Shown: in pieces, positions 55,251 to 64,000 of the stretch | How positions within the stretch are numbered: position 1 is the first letter of the stretch | How the letters are laid out: every line of letters begins with the position of its first letter | Assembly: GCF_002019765.1 (NCBI RefSeq) | Contig: NZ_KV917380.1 | Coordinates: forward strand, 1,321,858-1,385,857 | Direction of reading: 5' to 3' | DNA: 64,000 nucleotides | Source of the DNA: Shouchella oshimensis | GTDB taxonomy: Bacteria > Bacillota > Bacilli > Bacillales > Bacillaceae_D | The notes under the pieces: generated by a model | Told to the model about the DNA's origin: nothing | The model's database searches: none | What the model saw: the letters and a program-made list of their open reading frames with translations, nothing else | Made by a program: the position numbers and the translations under genes

Positions 55251-55835
55251 ATGGACGGCTTACTTACAGACGCACTCGCCTATATTGAAGCTGCTGGCTG
55301 GTTGGCACCGGTATTATTTATTGTTCTTCATATTTTACGTCCAGTGTTGTTTCTACCTGTTTTGCTTGTAACGCTAGCTGGTGGTTATGTATTTGGACTT
55401 TTCTACGGAATGATTTTTTCATATGTTGGATTAATGGGAGTGAGCCTAACGTTTTATTGGCTCATTGAGCGTTTTCCAAAAGTGTATAACAAGCTAAAAA
55501 TGGTTAAAGAAAAATTGCTCGGCTCGAAAGCAAGTTTAACGATTTGGCAACTACTTCTTTTGCGTATTATGCCATTTGTTCACTTCCATGCTCTTTCCTT
55601 TTATGTAATGGAAGAGTCTAAGCATTATCGTGATTATGTTAAACAATCAGCAGTGATGAATATTTCACCAGCTATTGTCTATACTGCATTCGGTGGATTA
55701 ATCCATGAGTTACCACTACCTGGCTTAATCGTGTTTTCTTTATTCCTAGCTTTATTTATGTTTATTATTCGTCCTAAAAAGCCTACCGACGCGTATCAGC
55801 CAAATGACATTGACGCCCCTTTACCTCAAAAGTAA
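55251..55835 (+). CDS. TVP38/TMEM64 (DedA-like) family membrane protein
   Basis: A 194-residue membrane protein with about five segments. The family core is visible: PVLLVTLAGGYVFGLFYGMIFSYVGLMGVS, then LLLRIMPFVHFHALSFYVM in place of the usual R-x-P-x2-P-x-x2-N region, so the conserved asparagine is not kept. DedA and TVP38 proteins are linked to lipid scrambling and membrane stress. AAGGAGG sets the ATG at 55251 rather than 55245. Confidence 0.72.
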   Translation: MDGLLTDALAYIEAAGWLAPVLFIVLHILRPVLFLPVLLVTLAGGYVFGLFYGMIFSYVGLMGVSLTFYWLIERFPKVYNKLKMVKEKLLGSKASLTIWQLLLLRIMPFVHFHALSFYVMEESKHYRDYVKQSAVMNISPAIVYTAFGGLIHELPLPGLIVFSLFLALFMFIIRPKKPTDAYQPNDIDAPLPQK

Positions 55836-55920
55836 AGGGATTTTCTTTTTTTAGAGGTCGATAGATGGATAGAAAGCGTGGAATGAGAGAACGTAATTTT
55901 TATTTTTAGAAAATTAATAA

Positions 55921-55949
55921 TTGACTTATTGATAGCGTTTACATAAACT
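55921..55949 (+). promoter_or_regulatory. actP operon promoter with cre site in the spacer
   Basis: TTGACT (55921-55926), 17-bp spacer, TAAACT (55944-55949). TGATAGCGTTTACA (55930-55943) matches the cre consensus TGWAANCGNTNWCA at all but one position and fills the spacer. Bound CcpA would block polymerase, giving glucose repression of acetate uptake. Confidence 0.75.
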
Positions 55950-56022
55950 AAGTATATTCTGATTTGTTTAAGGAGGAAAATCGATTTACTAATGAATAGT
56001 GATTCATAAAGGAGGAGTCGGC

Positions 56023-56349
56023 GTGAGAAAAAATCAGGATTCATACTATGAGAAAATGGAGAAGAGCCCGTCATTTAAACGTCTGATGAAAGAGAAAAAA
56101 GGCTTTTTAGTTCCTTCCATCATCTTTTTTATGATGTTTTACTTTTCGTTACCAATACTTGCCGTTTATACAGACGTATTAAATGGACAGGTCTATGGCG
56201 ATATTACGTGGGCTTGGGTGTTAGCTATAGCACAATTTATCATGACTTGGACTTTGTGTACCCTCTACGTACGAAAAGCGGCTAAATTCGATAAACTCGC
56301 TGAAGAGGTAATTGAAGAAAGTGAGCGGAAAGAGAGGGCTAGTCTATGA
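56023..56349 (+). CDS. DUF485 membrane protein
   Basis: A 108-residue protein with two membrane segments (about 34-54 and 66-88) and charged ends, the usual DUF485 layout (YjcH in E. coli, YwcB in B. subtilis). It is typically encoded just before an acetate/solute sodium symporter, as here, with a 4-bp ATGA overlap. Role unknown, presumably in the symporter's assembly or activity. The GTG at 56023 behind AAAGGAGG is preferred to the upstream ATG. Confidence 0.85.
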   Translation: MRKNQDSYYEKMEKSPSFKRLMKEKKGFLVPSIIFFMMFYFSLPILAVYTDVLNGQVYGDITWAWVLAIAQFIMTWTLCTLYVRKAAKFDKLAEEVIEESERKERASL

Positions 56350-57872
56350 ACCCAGCCGTCATTACACTGTTTTTAGCTATCGTTGCCTTAACTCTTGTTA
56401 TTACGTATTTTGCTGCAAAGCGGACAAAAACAGCAAGTGAATTTTATACAGCAGGAGGTGGGCTTACAGGTTGGCAAAATGGCTTAGCCATTGCTGGGGA
56501 TTATTTATCTGCGGCTTCCTTTTTAGGGATAGCAGGCGCAATAGCCCTTTTTGGATTTGATGGTTTCTTTTATAGTATTGGTTATCTAGTTGCGTACCTC
56601 GTCGTTATGTTTATTGTTGCTGAGCCGTTGCGTAACCTAGGAAAATATACGCTAGCGGATATGATTCATTCTCGATTCGATGCTCGAAAAGTTCGAGGTG
56701 TCGCCGCTGGAAGTACGATTACCATTGTCATTTTTTATATGATTGCGCAACTTGTAGGGGCCGGTGCACTTATACAACTTCTTTTCAATATCCCTTATAC
56801 ATGGGCTGTTTTATTAGTCGGCGTGATGATGACAACGTATGTACTTTTTGGAGGAATGACGGCAACGAGCTGGGTTCAAATTGTCAAAGCTGCATTGCTT
56901 ATGATTGCTACAGTTCTTATTTCTATTATGGTGCTGTTTCAATTTAACTTTAATATTGCTGAGATGTTCTCAACGGTCAGTTCAATGGAAGGAGAAGGGT
57001 TCTTAAATCCAGGTGGCCAAGGAAGAGCACCAATTGATTCCATTTCCTTAATGCTTGCATTAGTGCTCGGTACAGCAGGGCTTCCACATATTCTCATGCG
57101 TTTCTTTACAGTAAGAGATGCGAAGACAGCAAGAAGTTCTGTTGTAACAGCGACGTGGATTGTTGGGATTTTCTATTTATTGACGATCTTCTTAGGCTTT
57201 GGTGCGGCTGCTTTTGTTGGTTCGGATGCTATTATGGAAGCAAATCCAGCTGGGAATATGGCTGCCCCATTATTAGCTGAGGAACTTGGTGGAGAACTAT
57301 TCATGTCGTTTGTAGCAGCTGTTGCGTTTGCGACCATTCTTGCCGTTGTTGCTGGTCTGGTTTTGTCAGGAGCATCTGCATTTGCCCATGATGTGTATGG
57401 ACAGATTATTAAAAAGGGTAAAGCAACACCAAAACAAGAAGTAGTAGCAGCACGACTAGCTTCTGTCACAGTTGCGATCTTGTCAATTATACTTGCCCTA
57501 TTCGCGCAAAATATGAATGTTGCTTTTTTAGTTGCGCTAGCATTCTGTGTGGCGGCAAGTGCGAACCTCCCAGTCATTGTATACACAATCTATTGGAAGC
57601 GTTTTAACACAGCAGGAGCTATTACGGCTATGCTATCAGGTCTACTGTCTGCGTTGTTCTTAGTTGCTGTTAGTCCGAACGTCATAAAAGCTGATGGCAC
57701 TGCGTTTATAGTCGGTGATCCGTTAATTGATTTAACGAATCCAGCAATTATATCAGTCCCAATTGGCTTCTTAGGAGGCATTATTGGAACCTATTTATCT
57801 AAAGAACGGAATGAACAAAAATATTCTGAAGTAAAGGTTCGCGCTAACATTGGATTGAAGAAAGCCGAGTAA
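56346..57872 (+). CDS. actP: Cation/acetate symporter, ActP-like (SSS family)
   Basis: A 508-residue sodium:solute symporter with about 13 membrane segments. Family motifs include ASEFYTAGGGLTGWQNGLAIAGDYLSAASFLG near residues 26-57 and the conserved GTAGLPHILMRFFTVRDA near 241-258, typical of the acetate subgroup (ActP, YwcA). The cre site in the promoter, the DUF485 partner and nearby acetate genes support short-chain acid uptake. Exact substrate not shown by sequence. Confidence 0.9.
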   Translation: MNPAVITLFLAIVALTLVITYFAAKRTKTASEFYTAGGGLTGWQNGLAIAGDYLSAASFLGIAGAIALFGFDGFFYSIGYLVAYLVVMFIVAEPLRNLGKYTLADMIHSRFDARKVRGVAAGSTITIVIFYMIAQLVGAGALIQLLFNIPYTWAVLLVGVMMTTYVLFGGMTATSWVQIVKAALLMIATVLISIMVLFQFNFNIAEMFSTVSSMEGEGFLNPGGQGRAPIDSISLMLALVLGTAGLPHILMRFFTVRDAKTARSSVVTATWIVGIFYLLTIFLGFGAAAFVGSDAIMEANPAGNMAAPLLAEELGGELFMSFVAAVAFATILAVVAGLVLSGASAFAHDVYGQIIKKGKATPKQEVVAARLASVTVAILSIILALFAQNMNVAFLVALAFCVAASANLPVIVYTIYWKRFNTAGAITAMLSGLLSALFLVAVSPNVIKADGTAFIVGDPLIDLTNPAIISVPIGFLGGIIGTYLSKERNEQKYSEVKVRANIGLKKAE

Positions 57873-57879
57873 TAATAAA

Positions 57880-57916
57880 CGCCAGCTTACTCAAAAAAGA
57901 GTATGCTGGCTTTCTT
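57880..57916. terminator. Terminator between actP and ysdB
   Basis: GCCAGCTTACTC (57880-57891) pairs with GAGTATGCTGGC (57898-57909), one mismatch, A6 loop, then TTTCTTG. Serves convergent genes. Confidence 0.78.
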
Positions 57917-57921
57917 GTTGC

Positions 57922-58329
57922 TTACGTAGTAGGTTGAGCGCTAGTTGATGATGATTTCATGAACTCTTTAACTGGTTTTGACCATTCTATTGTAGCTTTC
58001 GGATAGCGAATTCGAATTTCTTCTTCTAAAAAATGAAAATCTTCATAGCGAAATCCCTTTAAAGAATGCTGATCCAAGTGCATATGAATACGTGTAATGT
58101 CAAAGGAATCAGCTGTAGCCTCTAAATATTTCTCCCCTTCAAACAATAAGCCCTTATACGTAATAAAAAAATTTTTTCGGACATTTTCTTCTTCATCAAG
58201 GAAATAAAATTCTCTCTTTTCCTGTGCCTTTGTCAGCTTCCTCTCAGGCTTTATTATATATTTAATGAGGCTATAAGCAATGACAATTATGGTTAAAATA
58301 ATGAGAATGCGGAATAGAATAACAAGCAT
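57922..58329 (-). CDS. ysdB: YsdB, sigma-W pathway protein
   Basis: A 135-residue protein with one N-terminal membrane segment (residues 3-23) and a soluble cytosolic domain containing KLTKAQEKREFYFLDEE near 31-47. It matches YsdB in length, layout and position near ysdC. In B. subtilis YsdB acts in the pathway that controls the envelope-stress factor sigma-W. AAGGAG lies upstream of the ATG. Divergent from ysdC. Confidence 0.83.
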   Translation of the reverse strand: MLVILFRILIILTIIVIAYSLIKYIIKPERKLTKAQEKREFYFLDEEENVRKNFFITYKGLLFEGEKYLEATADSFDITRIHMHLDQHSLKGFRYEDFHFLEEEIRIRYPKATIEWSKPVKEFMKSSSTSAQPTT

Positions 58330-58442
58330 GGAGGACAGCTCCTTTCAAAATAGATCCCTTACTAGTCATACTACGTAAGATGGAAAAGGAAGGTTTCAAT
58401 AATTAGTTATAAAGTTTCCCGAACAACTTGTCTACTAAACGT

Positions 58443-58471
58443 TTGTTGAAAAAAAGAAATTTCGTTATACT
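58443..58471 (+). promoter_or_regulatory. ysdC promoter
   Basis: TTGTTG (58443-58448), 17-bp spacer, TATACT (58466-58471), 31 bp before the TTG start. Confidence 0.65.
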
Positions 58472-58502
58472 AACGGTATTGCGCAAAGAGGGAGTGCTTA
58501 AT

Positions 58503-59573
58503 TTGGATCAACAATTACAAATGCTAAAAGATTTAACAGATGCTAACGGAATTTCTGGCTTTGAGAAAGAAGCTAGGGATGTAATGAAATCATACATCTC
58601 TCCATATGCGGATTCAATCGAAACAGATCACATAGGAAGTTTGATTGCGAAGAAAGTGGGCAATGAAGCAGGTCCAAAAATTATGATTGCTGGCCATTTA
58701 GATGAAATTGGCTTTATGGTGACGACAATTGACGATAAAGGTTTCCTCCGTTTTCAAACGATTGGTGGCTGGTGGGGGCAAGTTATGCTTGCGCAACGAG
58801 TGACCATTATGACGAAAAAAGGAAATGTTGCAGGTGTCATTGGCTCTAAACCACCTCATGTTTTGTCACCAGAGGCTCGAAAAAAACCTGTTGATATAAA
58901 AGACATGTTTATAGACGTTGGGGCAAGCTCCAAAGAAGAAGCAGCTGAATTTGGAATTATGCCTGGAGATGCTGTTGTACCTGTTTGCGAATTTACTGTA
59001 ATGAAAAACGAAAAGCTATTAATGGCAAAGGCTTGGGATAACCGCATCGGCTGCGCAATCGCGATTGACGTCTTAAAGCAGTTACAAGGTCAAGAGCACC
59101 CTAATGTTGTTTATGGTGTGGGTACTGTTCAAGAGGAGGTAGGATTACGAGGAGCAAAGACAAGCGCTCATGCTGTTCAACCTGATATTGGATTTGGTGT
59201 TGATGTAGGGATAGGAGCTGATACACCTGGAACGAAAGGCGAAGGTACCCTAGGTAAAGGTCCACAAATTATTTTGTTTGATGCATCGATGATTCCTCAT
59301 AAAGACCTTCGAGATATTGTTATACAAACAGCAGATGAAAATCAAATACCGTATCAATATGATTCCATCGCGGGTGGAGGTACCGATTCTGGCTCGATTC
59401 ACTTAACAGCGAATGGTGTACCAGCACTGTCTATTACGGTTGCGACGCGATACATCCACACTCATGCAGGTATTTTACATCGAGATGACTATGAAAACAC
59501 AGTGAAGCTGTTAGTGGAAGTGATAAAAAAATTAGACGCAGACACAGTAAAACAGTTAACGTTTGGTTCATAA
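58503..59573 (+). CDS. ysdC: M42 family metalloaminopeptidase YsdC
   Basis: A 356-residue cytosolic peptidase of the tetrahedral (TET) aminopeptidase family. Metal and catalytic residues are visible: [11 protein letters not shown] near 63-73, [12 protein letters not shown] near 177-188, [15 protein letters not shown] with the EE pair near 209-223, [12 protein letters not shown] near 231-242 and the closing [14 protein letters not shown]. The frame is open upstream from 58428, but the promoter overlaps that part, so TTG 58503 after GAGGGAG is the start. Some relatives are annotated as endoglucanases; peptidase is more likely. Confidence 0.92.
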   Translation: MDQQLQMLKDLTDANGISGFEKEARDVMKSYISPYADSIETDHIGSLIAKKVGNEAGPKIMIAGHLDEIGFMVTTIDDKGFLRFQTIGGWWGQVMLAQRVTIMTKKGNVAGVIGSKPPHVLSPEARKKPVDIKDMFIDVGASSKEEAAEFGIMPGDAVVPVCEFTVMKNEKLLMAKAWDNRIGCAIAIDVLKQLQGQEHPNVVYGVGTVQEEVGLRGAKTSAHAVQPDIGFGVDVGIGADTPGTKGEGTLGKGPQIILFDASMIPHKDLRDIVIQTADENQIPYQYDSIAGGGTDSGSIHLTANGVPALSITVATRYIHTHAGILHRDDYENTVKLLVEVIKKLDADTVKQLTFGS

Positions 59574-59590
59574 GTAAAAGGGGTTAGCAA

Positions 59591-59875
59591 ATGAATCGAT
59601 ACGGAAAGTGGTCTTTTGTGTTAACGGTCATTTCTTCAATGATGCTAGGCGTATTTGCAGTGTTTCTGCTAACCGGATTTGCGACAGCTTTTCCTTCATG
59701 GGTAACCAATGCCCTCGGCTCCATTGCCTTACTCGTCTTATTTGCAAGTGTTGGCTTTAGTTTGGCTTCCCTTGGAAAAGGAGAAAAGGGAAAGTGGAAA
59801 TTGGCGCCGTGGGTTCTAATCGGGTTAAGCGTTGTTGTGTTATTTATTCTAATTAATGTTGTTTATATCCAGTAA
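59591..59875 (+). CDS. Small membrane protein of unknown function
   Basis: A 94-residue protein with three predicted membrane segments (about 7-30, 36-58 and 72-91) and a basic loop (GKGEKGKWK) before the last. AGGGG lies 8 bases before the ATG. It begins 18 bp after ysdC with no hairpin between, so it is probably co-transcribed. No family recognised. Confidence 0.7.
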   Translation: MNRYGKWSFVLTVISSMMLGVFAVFLLTGFATAFPSWVTNALGSIALLVLFASVGFSLASLGKGEKGKWKLAPWVLIGLSVVVLFILINVVYIQ

Positions 59876-59877
59876 CG

Positions 59878-60057
59878 TCACTTGGGATGATTACGAATTA
59901 AATCAATGCCATATAAGAAGATGCAAAGATGGAGAATAAATAAGAAAAAGCGAAATCCGCGGAACCCATATGTTTCCATCGGGTGGTGAAACATAAACGA
60001 TATACCGTAGCACAATAATAGAATTGCAAGTATGGAAAAGAACCATCGAAATAACAA
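59878..60057 (-). CDS. Small two-segment membrane protein
   Basis: A short protein of about 59 residues with two hydrophobic stretches separated by a histidine- and glycine-rich turn (FHHPMETYGFRGF). The frame is open to 60126, but the best ribosome site, GAGGTG, points to the TTG at 60055-60057; a GTG at 60066 is possible. It is convergent with the previous gene (3 bp apart) and lies downstream of the sspI terminator. Function unknown. Confidence 0.5.
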   Translation of the reverse strand: MLFRWFFSILAILLLCYGISFMFHHPMETYGFRGFRFFLFILHLCIFLYGIDLIRNHPK

Positions 60058-60126
60058 AAGGTACACCTCAATAAAATAGACATGCTTTATGTCTATGTCG
60101 TGAAAAAGACAAGTAGTCTTATACAC

Positions 60127-60158
60127 AAAAAAAGCGAGCGGAATCGCTCGCTTTTTTT
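60127..60158. terminator. Terminator of sspI, symmetrical
   Basis: AAAAAAAGCGAGCG (60127-60140) pairs perfectly with CGCTCGCTTTTTTT (60145-60158). The left A run gives the T tract for minus-strand transcripts from sspI. Confidence 0.93.
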
Positions 60159-60363
60159 AGTTTAAGCCTTTGCTAATATCAGCGCAAAGTTGATCTTTTG
60201 TTGATTCATCTGCTTGCTGCCAGTACACTTCAAAGAGAACGCCGAGACCAGGAAGCATCTTTTCTTCTCCGCTTTGTATAGCGTCTAAAATCGTTGCTTC
60301 AACGTCTTCTTGACTTGATCCTTGAATATTAGACATAATAGCACCACGTAAGTTAAATCCCAT
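60157..60363 (-). CDS. sspI: Small acid-soluble spore protein SspI
   Basis: A 68-residue protein with the diagnostic SspI stretch DAIQSGEEKMLPGLGVLFEVYW near residues 27-48. It is a minor spore-core protein made in the forespore, in B. subtilis under sigma-G. AGGGGGT lies before the ATG. Divergent from ysgA, as in B. subtilis. It shows that the organism is an endospore former. Confidence 0.95.
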   Translation of the reverse strand: MGFNLRGAIMSNIQGSSQEDVEATILDAIQSGEEKMLPGLGVLFEVYWQQADESTKDQLCADISKGLN

Positions 60364-60478
60364 GCGATTACCCCCTAGGTTAAATGAATCCTCTATAGTA
60401 TGGCTTTAAAAGGGTAGAAATTATGTATAAAACAAGCTATTCTTTTAGGAAGAACAGTAAAAAAGAGAGGCTAGACAG

Positions 60479-61222
60479 TTGAAGACAATTGAATCAACGA
60501 AAAATGAACGGGTAAAAGCATGGAAAAAGTTACACACGAAAAAAGGGAGAGAGCAGACTGGTTCCTTCCTTATAGAAGGTGATCATTTAGTTGACGAGGC
60601 ACTTGCCGCATCTGTTGTGATTGAGACAATTATTACAACTCGCAAAGAGTATGTGGCGAATTTCTCTGGTTCAATTTACTATGTTACACAAGCGGTTATG
60701 GCCGAATTATCAATGACCGAAACACCGCCAGGTATCATCGCTGTTTGCCAAAAAAGAATAATGAAGCAACCGACGTCTTTAGACGGAATATACGTATTGC
60801 TTGATGGCGTTCAAGATCCAGGAAATGTTGGTACGATTATACGTACGGCACTTGCCCTACATGCGTCAGGCGTCATTCTAGGAAAAGGAACAGTGGATTT
60901 ATATAACGATAAAGTCATTCGCTCGACCCAAGGTGCTTTGTTTCACTTGCCCATTTACACAGGTGATCTTCATCAATGGGTAGAAATGTTTAAGGAGGAA
61001 GCTGTACCTGTCATAGGCACCGCTTTAACAAACGCTTCTCCAATAAACAGAGGTCAAACCTATCCAGCTTTTGCACTACTTGTAGGGAATGAAGGAGAAG
61101 GCGTACAGCCCTCTTTACTTGCTCAAACCACCGAAAACGTCTATATTCCAATCAATCATGATTCGGAGTCACTTAACGTAGGAATTGCAACAGGCATTTT
61201 GCTTTTTTCTTTACAAGGGTAG
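60479..61222 (+). CDS. ysgA: TrmH/SpoU family RNA methyltransferase YsgA
   Basis: A 247-residue SPOUT-fold enzyme expected to methylate a ribose 2'-OH of tRNA or rRNA with SAM. Order: N-terminal substrate-binding domain (STKNERVKAWKKLHTKKGR at 6-24), then motif 1 DGVQDPGNVGTIIRTA near 109-124, motif 2 LLVGNEGEGV near 197-206 and motif 3 HDSESLNVGIATGI near 226-239. TTG start. Target RNA not shown. Lies directly before the pheS T-box. Confidence 0.9.
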   Translation: MKTIESTKNERVKAWKKLHTKKGREQTGSFLIEGDHLVDEALAASVVIETIITTRKEYVANFSGSIYYVTQAVMAELSMTETPPGIIAVCQKRIMKQPTSLDGIYVLLDGVQDPGNVGTIIRTALALHASGVILGKGTVDLYNDKVIRSTQGALFHLPIYTGDLHQWVEMFKEEAVPVIGTALTNASPINRGQTYPAFALLVGNEGEGVQPSLLAQTTENVYIPINHDSESLNVGIATGILLFSLQG

Positions 61223-61224
61223 CC

Positions 61225-61253
61225 TTGCACATTAAAGATAAGTTGATTATAAT
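61225..61253 (+). promoter_or_regulatory. pheST promoter
   Basis: TTGCAC (61225-61230), 17-bp spacer, TATAAT (61248-61253). Confidence 0.85.
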
Positions 61254-61259
61254 AGAAGA

Positions 61260-61505
61260 CAATAAAATAATAATAAAAGCAATGATAGAGAGTAGTACGT
61301 TCATGACCACCTTATAGGGAGAAGTTGTCTAGACTGGAAGCAACTTTAAGGAACGGCAGGGCTGAATTCACTCTGGAGCTGTCCTCTTAAAAGAGGATAC
61401 CGGTTAAGAGCCGTTATAGTGAATGAAGTCAACGTTTTTACGTATGTGAACTAAGGGTGGTACCGCGAGCTTTCGTCCCTTTCCAGGGGATGGAGGCTCT
61501 TTTTG
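61260..61505 (+). ncRNA. T-box leader, phenylalanine specific
   Basis: This leader fills the 315-bp gap before pheS. The T-box AGGGTGGTACCGCG lies at 61454-61467. The specifier TTC (61377-61379) encodes phenylalanine and is followed by A. The terminator pairs GAGC and following bases (from 61467) with GGGGATGGAGGCTC (to 61499) and ends in TTTTT. Uncharged tRNA-Phe should permit read-through. Confidence 0.95.
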
Positions 61506-61537
61506 TTGTTTTCTTGAATGCTAAGGGAGGCTATAAG

Positions 61538-62572
61538 ATGCGAGAACAATTAGAAGGATTAAAGCAAGAAGCGCTAGCTAAAGTAACAGCAGCTCAATCA
61601 GAGAAAGAATTACAAGACGTACGCGTCGCTTATTTAGGAAAAAAAGGTCCAATTACGGAAGTGTTACGTGGGATGGGTAAGCTATCTGCTGAAGAGCGTC
61701 CAGTTATTGGCGCACTGGCTAATGTCGTTCGTGACGATATTAAAGCAGCTATTGATGAAAAAATGGAGGTAATGGCTGCATCTGCTCTTGAACAGAAGTT
61801 AAAAGCAGAGACAATTGACGTGACGCTGCCTGGACGCAAACCGAAACAAGGAACAACGCATCCACTAAATCAAGTCGTTCGCGAAATTGAAGAAATCTTT
61901 TTGGGAATGGGCTTTTCAGTTGGTGAAGGTCCTGAGATTGAAACGGACTATTACAATTTTGAAGCATTAAACTTACCGAAAGATCATCCTGCTCGTGACA
62001 TGCAAGACTCTTTCTATATAACAGAGGACACACTACTTCGAACGCAGACATCTCCCGTACAAGCACGAACAATCGAAGCCCATAAAGGGAAAGGGCCAGT
62101 TAAAGTAATTGCACCAGGGAAAGTTTTTAGACGTGATGATGATGACGCCACACACTCTCATCAATTTATGCAAGCTGAAGGGCTTTATGTAGATAAAGAC
62201 GTTCGTATGAGTGATTTAAAAGGTGTACTTGAACTCTTTGCTAAACAATTTTTTGGACAAGACCGCGATATTCGTTTACGACCAAGCTTTTTCCCTTTTA
62301 CAGAGCCGTCAGTGGAAATTGATGTGTCTTGCGGGATTTGTAAAGGACAGGGCTGTCGAGTGTGTAAGCAATCTGGGTGGATTGAAGTATTAGGCGCAGG
62401 GATGGTTCATCCGCGTGTACTTGAGATGAGTGGGTTTGATCCAAATGAATACAGTGGATTTGCTTTTGGAATGGGTGTTGAGCGCTTAGCAATGTTAAAG
62501 TATGACATTGATGATATTCGTCAGTTTTATACAAATGATCACCGGTTCCTACAACAGTTTCATACAAAGTGA
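61538..62572 (+). CDS. pheS: Phenylalanyl-tRNA synthetase alpha subunit
   Basis: Catalytic subunit of the alpha2-beta2 enzyme, 344 residues. An N-terminal coiled coil (1-85) binds tRNA. Class II motifs are visible: motif 2 with [20 protein letters not shown] near 203-222, and motif 3 [14 protein letters not shown] near 310-323. GGGAGG sets the ATG at 61538; the frame is open into the T-box but that is leader. Followed 15 bp later by pheT. Confidence 0.98.
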   Translation: MREQLEGLKQEALAKVTAAQSEKELQDVRVAYLGKKGPITEVLRGMGKLSAEERPVIGALANVVRDDIKAAIDEKMEVMAASALEQKLKAETIDVTLPGRKPKQGTTHPLNQVVREIEEIFLGMGFSVGEGPEIETDYYNFEALNLPKDHPARDMQDSFYITEDTLLRTQTSPVQARTIEAHKGKGPVKVIAPGKVFRRDDDDATHSHQFMQAEGLYVDKDVRMSDLKGVLELFAKQFFGQDRDIRLRPSFFPFTEPSVEIDVSCGICKGQGCRVCKQSGWIEVLGAGMVHPRVLEMSGFDPNEYSGFAFGMGVERLAMLKYDIDDIRQFYTNDHRFLQQFHTK

Positions 62573-62587
62573 GGGGAGAAAAAATAA

Positions 62588-64000
62588 ATGTTAGTTTCAT
62601 ACGAATGGTTACAACACTACATTGAAATAGACGATATTACGCCAGAAGAAATTGCGGAGAAGATGACGCGGAGTGGAATCGAAATTGATTTTATTCATAA
62701 TCGAAACAATGGCGCAACCAACATCGTTGTTGGTTATGTAAAAGCAATAGAGCAACATCCAGACGCAGATAAGTTAAATGTCTGTCAAGTAGATATTGGT
62801 GAAGAAGAACCGGTTCAAATTGTGTGCGGGGCCCCAAACGTTGATGCTGGTCAATATGTAGCTGTTGCGAAAGTTGGAGCACGCTTACCTGGTAATGTAA
62901 AGATCAAAAAGGCAAAATTACGAGGGCAACTTTCTCAAGGAATGATTTGCTCTTTACAAGAACTTGGAATTGAGGGGAAGCTTGTTCCAAAGCGCTATGC
63001 AGAAGGGATTTATGTTTTTTCTGAAGATGCAGCAGTAAACCCTGGAGATGATGTGCTTACCATTATGGCATTGAATGACCGAGTGCTCGAACTAGACCTT
63101 ACAGCAAATCGCTCAGACTGTATGCATATGATTGGTGTCGCCTATGAATTAGCGGCTTTGTATGATCGTCCTGTTAAATTGCCAAAAGCAAAAGTGAGAG
63201 AAATTAAGGAAATGGCTGAAGAACATATAAGCGTTCAAGTCGATCATGCTCAAGATACACCATTTTATCAAGCATTAGTCATAAAAAATGTTCAAGTTGG
63301 ACCTTCCCCTGCTTGGTTGCAAAATCGACTAATGGCAGCAGGAATTCGTCCGATAAGCAATGTTGTTGACGTGACAAACTATGTATTACTTGAATATGGT
63401 CAACCATTACATGCTTTCGACTTTCATGCTCTTGGAACAGGAGAAATTCATGTTCGACGCGCGTACAACGACGAATCATTCACTACATTAGATGGAATTG
63501 AGCGGACATTAAGCGAAGAGCAACTCGTTATTACGAATGGTAAAGAGCCTGTTGCTCTAGCAGGGGTAATGGGTGGATTGGATTCAGAAGTGACAGATTC
63601 TACAACTACGATTGTTCTTGAAGCGGCATCATTTGCGCCTGCACTTGTTCGGAAGTCATCTAAATTAATGAATCTTAGAAGCGATGCAAGTGCTCGATTT
63701 GAAAAGGGAGTCAATGAGAGCAGGATTGGAGAAGCAGCGAGAAGAGCTGCATACTTGATTCAAGACTTAGCTGGCGGTCAAGTGTTAAATGGTGATGTAA
63801 CCGTTGATCATCGTGTGAAAAAAGAAACAACGATCTCTCTTAACTTGGAGCAAATGAATCATCGTTTAGGAACGGGTTTAACTATATCAGAGGTGGCTAA
63901 CATCATGGGACGCTTACAGCTTCCATGTGAAAAAGTAGACCATGATCTCGTTGTCACCATCCCTGAGCGTCGAAAGGATCTTGTGATAAAACAAGACCTC
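62588..64000 (+). CDS. pheT: Phenylalanyl-tRNA synthetase beta subunit, cut by the window end
   Basis: The first 471 codons are present and the frame is still open at 64000. Domains seen: N-terminal B1 with the tRNA-binding EMAP/OB-like segment (residues 40-150, HPDADKLNVCQVDIG), then B3/B4 editing domain with NYVLLEYGQPLHAFD near 265-279, and the start of B5. B3/B4 removes tyrosine misattached to tRNA-Phe. GAGGGGAG precedes the ATG. The full protein should be about 800 residues. Confidence 0.97.
   Translation, partial: MLVSYEWLQHYIEIDDITPEEIAEKMTRSGIEIDFIHNRNNGATNIVVGYVKAIEQHPDADKLNVCQVDIGEEEPVQIVCGAPNVDAGQYVAVAKVGARLPGNVKIKKAKLRGQLSQGMICSLQELGIEGKLVPKRYAEGIYVFSEDAAVNPGDDVLTIMALNDRVLELDLTANRSDCMHMIGVAYELAALYDRPVKLPKAKVREIKEMAEEHISVQVDHAQDTPFYQALVIKNVQVGPSPAWLQNRLMAAGIRPISNVVDVTNYVLLEYGQPLHAFDFHALGTGEIHVRRAYNDESFTTLDGIERTLSEEQLVITNGKEPVALAGVMGGLDSEVTDSTTTIVLEAASFAPALVRKSSKLMNLRSDASARFEKGVNESRIGEAARRAAYLIQDLAGGQVLNGDVTVDHRVKKETTISLNLEQMNHRLGTGLTISEVANIMGRLQLPCEKVDHDLVVTIPERRKDLVIKQDL

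Noticed and set aside
57173-57586. 137-codon frame antisense to actP
   Set aside because: Ala/Thr-rich shadow of a membrane protein gene; no start signals.
61457-61537. Upstream extension of pheS into the T-box leader
   Set aside because: The extension overlaps the T-box and terminator; GGGAGG and family length set the start at 61538.

Overview
The window is a gene-dense chromosomal segment of a low-GC, endospore-forming Bacillaceae bacterium. Spore genes (sspI, ytrH, ytrI, ytxC, ytaF), two T-box leaders, an AUU-started infC behind an L20-type leader, and the order ytxK ... citZ-icd-mdh ... phoPR-polA ... gapB-speD-nrdR-dnaB-dnaI ... thrS ... infC-rpmI-rplT ... pheST all match the Bacillus subtilis type of chromosome. 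I saw no phage, transposase, CRISPR array, tRNA or rRNA. One 275-bp non-coding inverted-repeat element of a kind common in alkaliphilic or halotolerant bacilli, a futalosine-pathway gene and a very acidic extracellular tail hint at an alkaliphilic relative, but that is inference.

Layout. 1-9 kb: ytxK, ackA behind a promoter with a cre-like site, an uncharacterised pair (a YhaM-like protein with a broken HD motif plus an unknown protein), then argGH behind a terminator and an arginine-repressor box, a small hydrophilic gene and a ytkK-like reductase. 9-15 kb: a proline peptidase, ytkL, ytoI, ytpI, nrnA and the sporulation pair ytrHI. 15-30 kb: dnaE, then an apparent operon of malic enzyme, an FCD-type GntR regulator and accDA, whose promoter carries a perfect TGGTCTGACCA palindrome; pfkA-pyk; fxsA; and citZ-icd-mdh with a highly structured citZ leader. 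30-43 kb: an Lrp-type regulator, phoPR, polA-mutM-ytaF-coaE, gapB with a consensus CcpN site, speD with a leader that could hide its ribosome binding site, nrdR, and the helicase-loading genes dnaB-dnaI.

43-64 kb: the inverted-repeat element abuts and supplies the dnaI stop codon; then mqnC, ytxC, the T-box-controlled thrS, a small cupin/GrpB pair, an OsmC-like gene, a four-gene yknWXYZ-like ABC system, the translation operon infC-rpmI-rplT, ysdA, a TVP38 membrane protein, a DUF485-actP acetate uptake operon with a cre site inside its promoter, ysdB, ysdC, sspI, ysgA and T-box-controlled pheS-pheT (pheT runs off the end).

The metabolic theme is central carbon flow around acetyl-CoA: glycolysis (pfkA, pyk), gluconeogenesis (gapB), the TCA branch (citZ, icd, mdh), malate to pyruvate (ytsJ), malonyl-CoA supply (accDA), acetate export (ackA) and acetate re-uptake (actP). 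Several control sites read from the sequence fit carbon-source control. The best leads for something not yet described are the regulator/palindrome of the ytsJ-gntR-accDA operon, the citZ leader, the speD leader, and the degenerate YhaM pair. No wholly new multi-gene system is evident.
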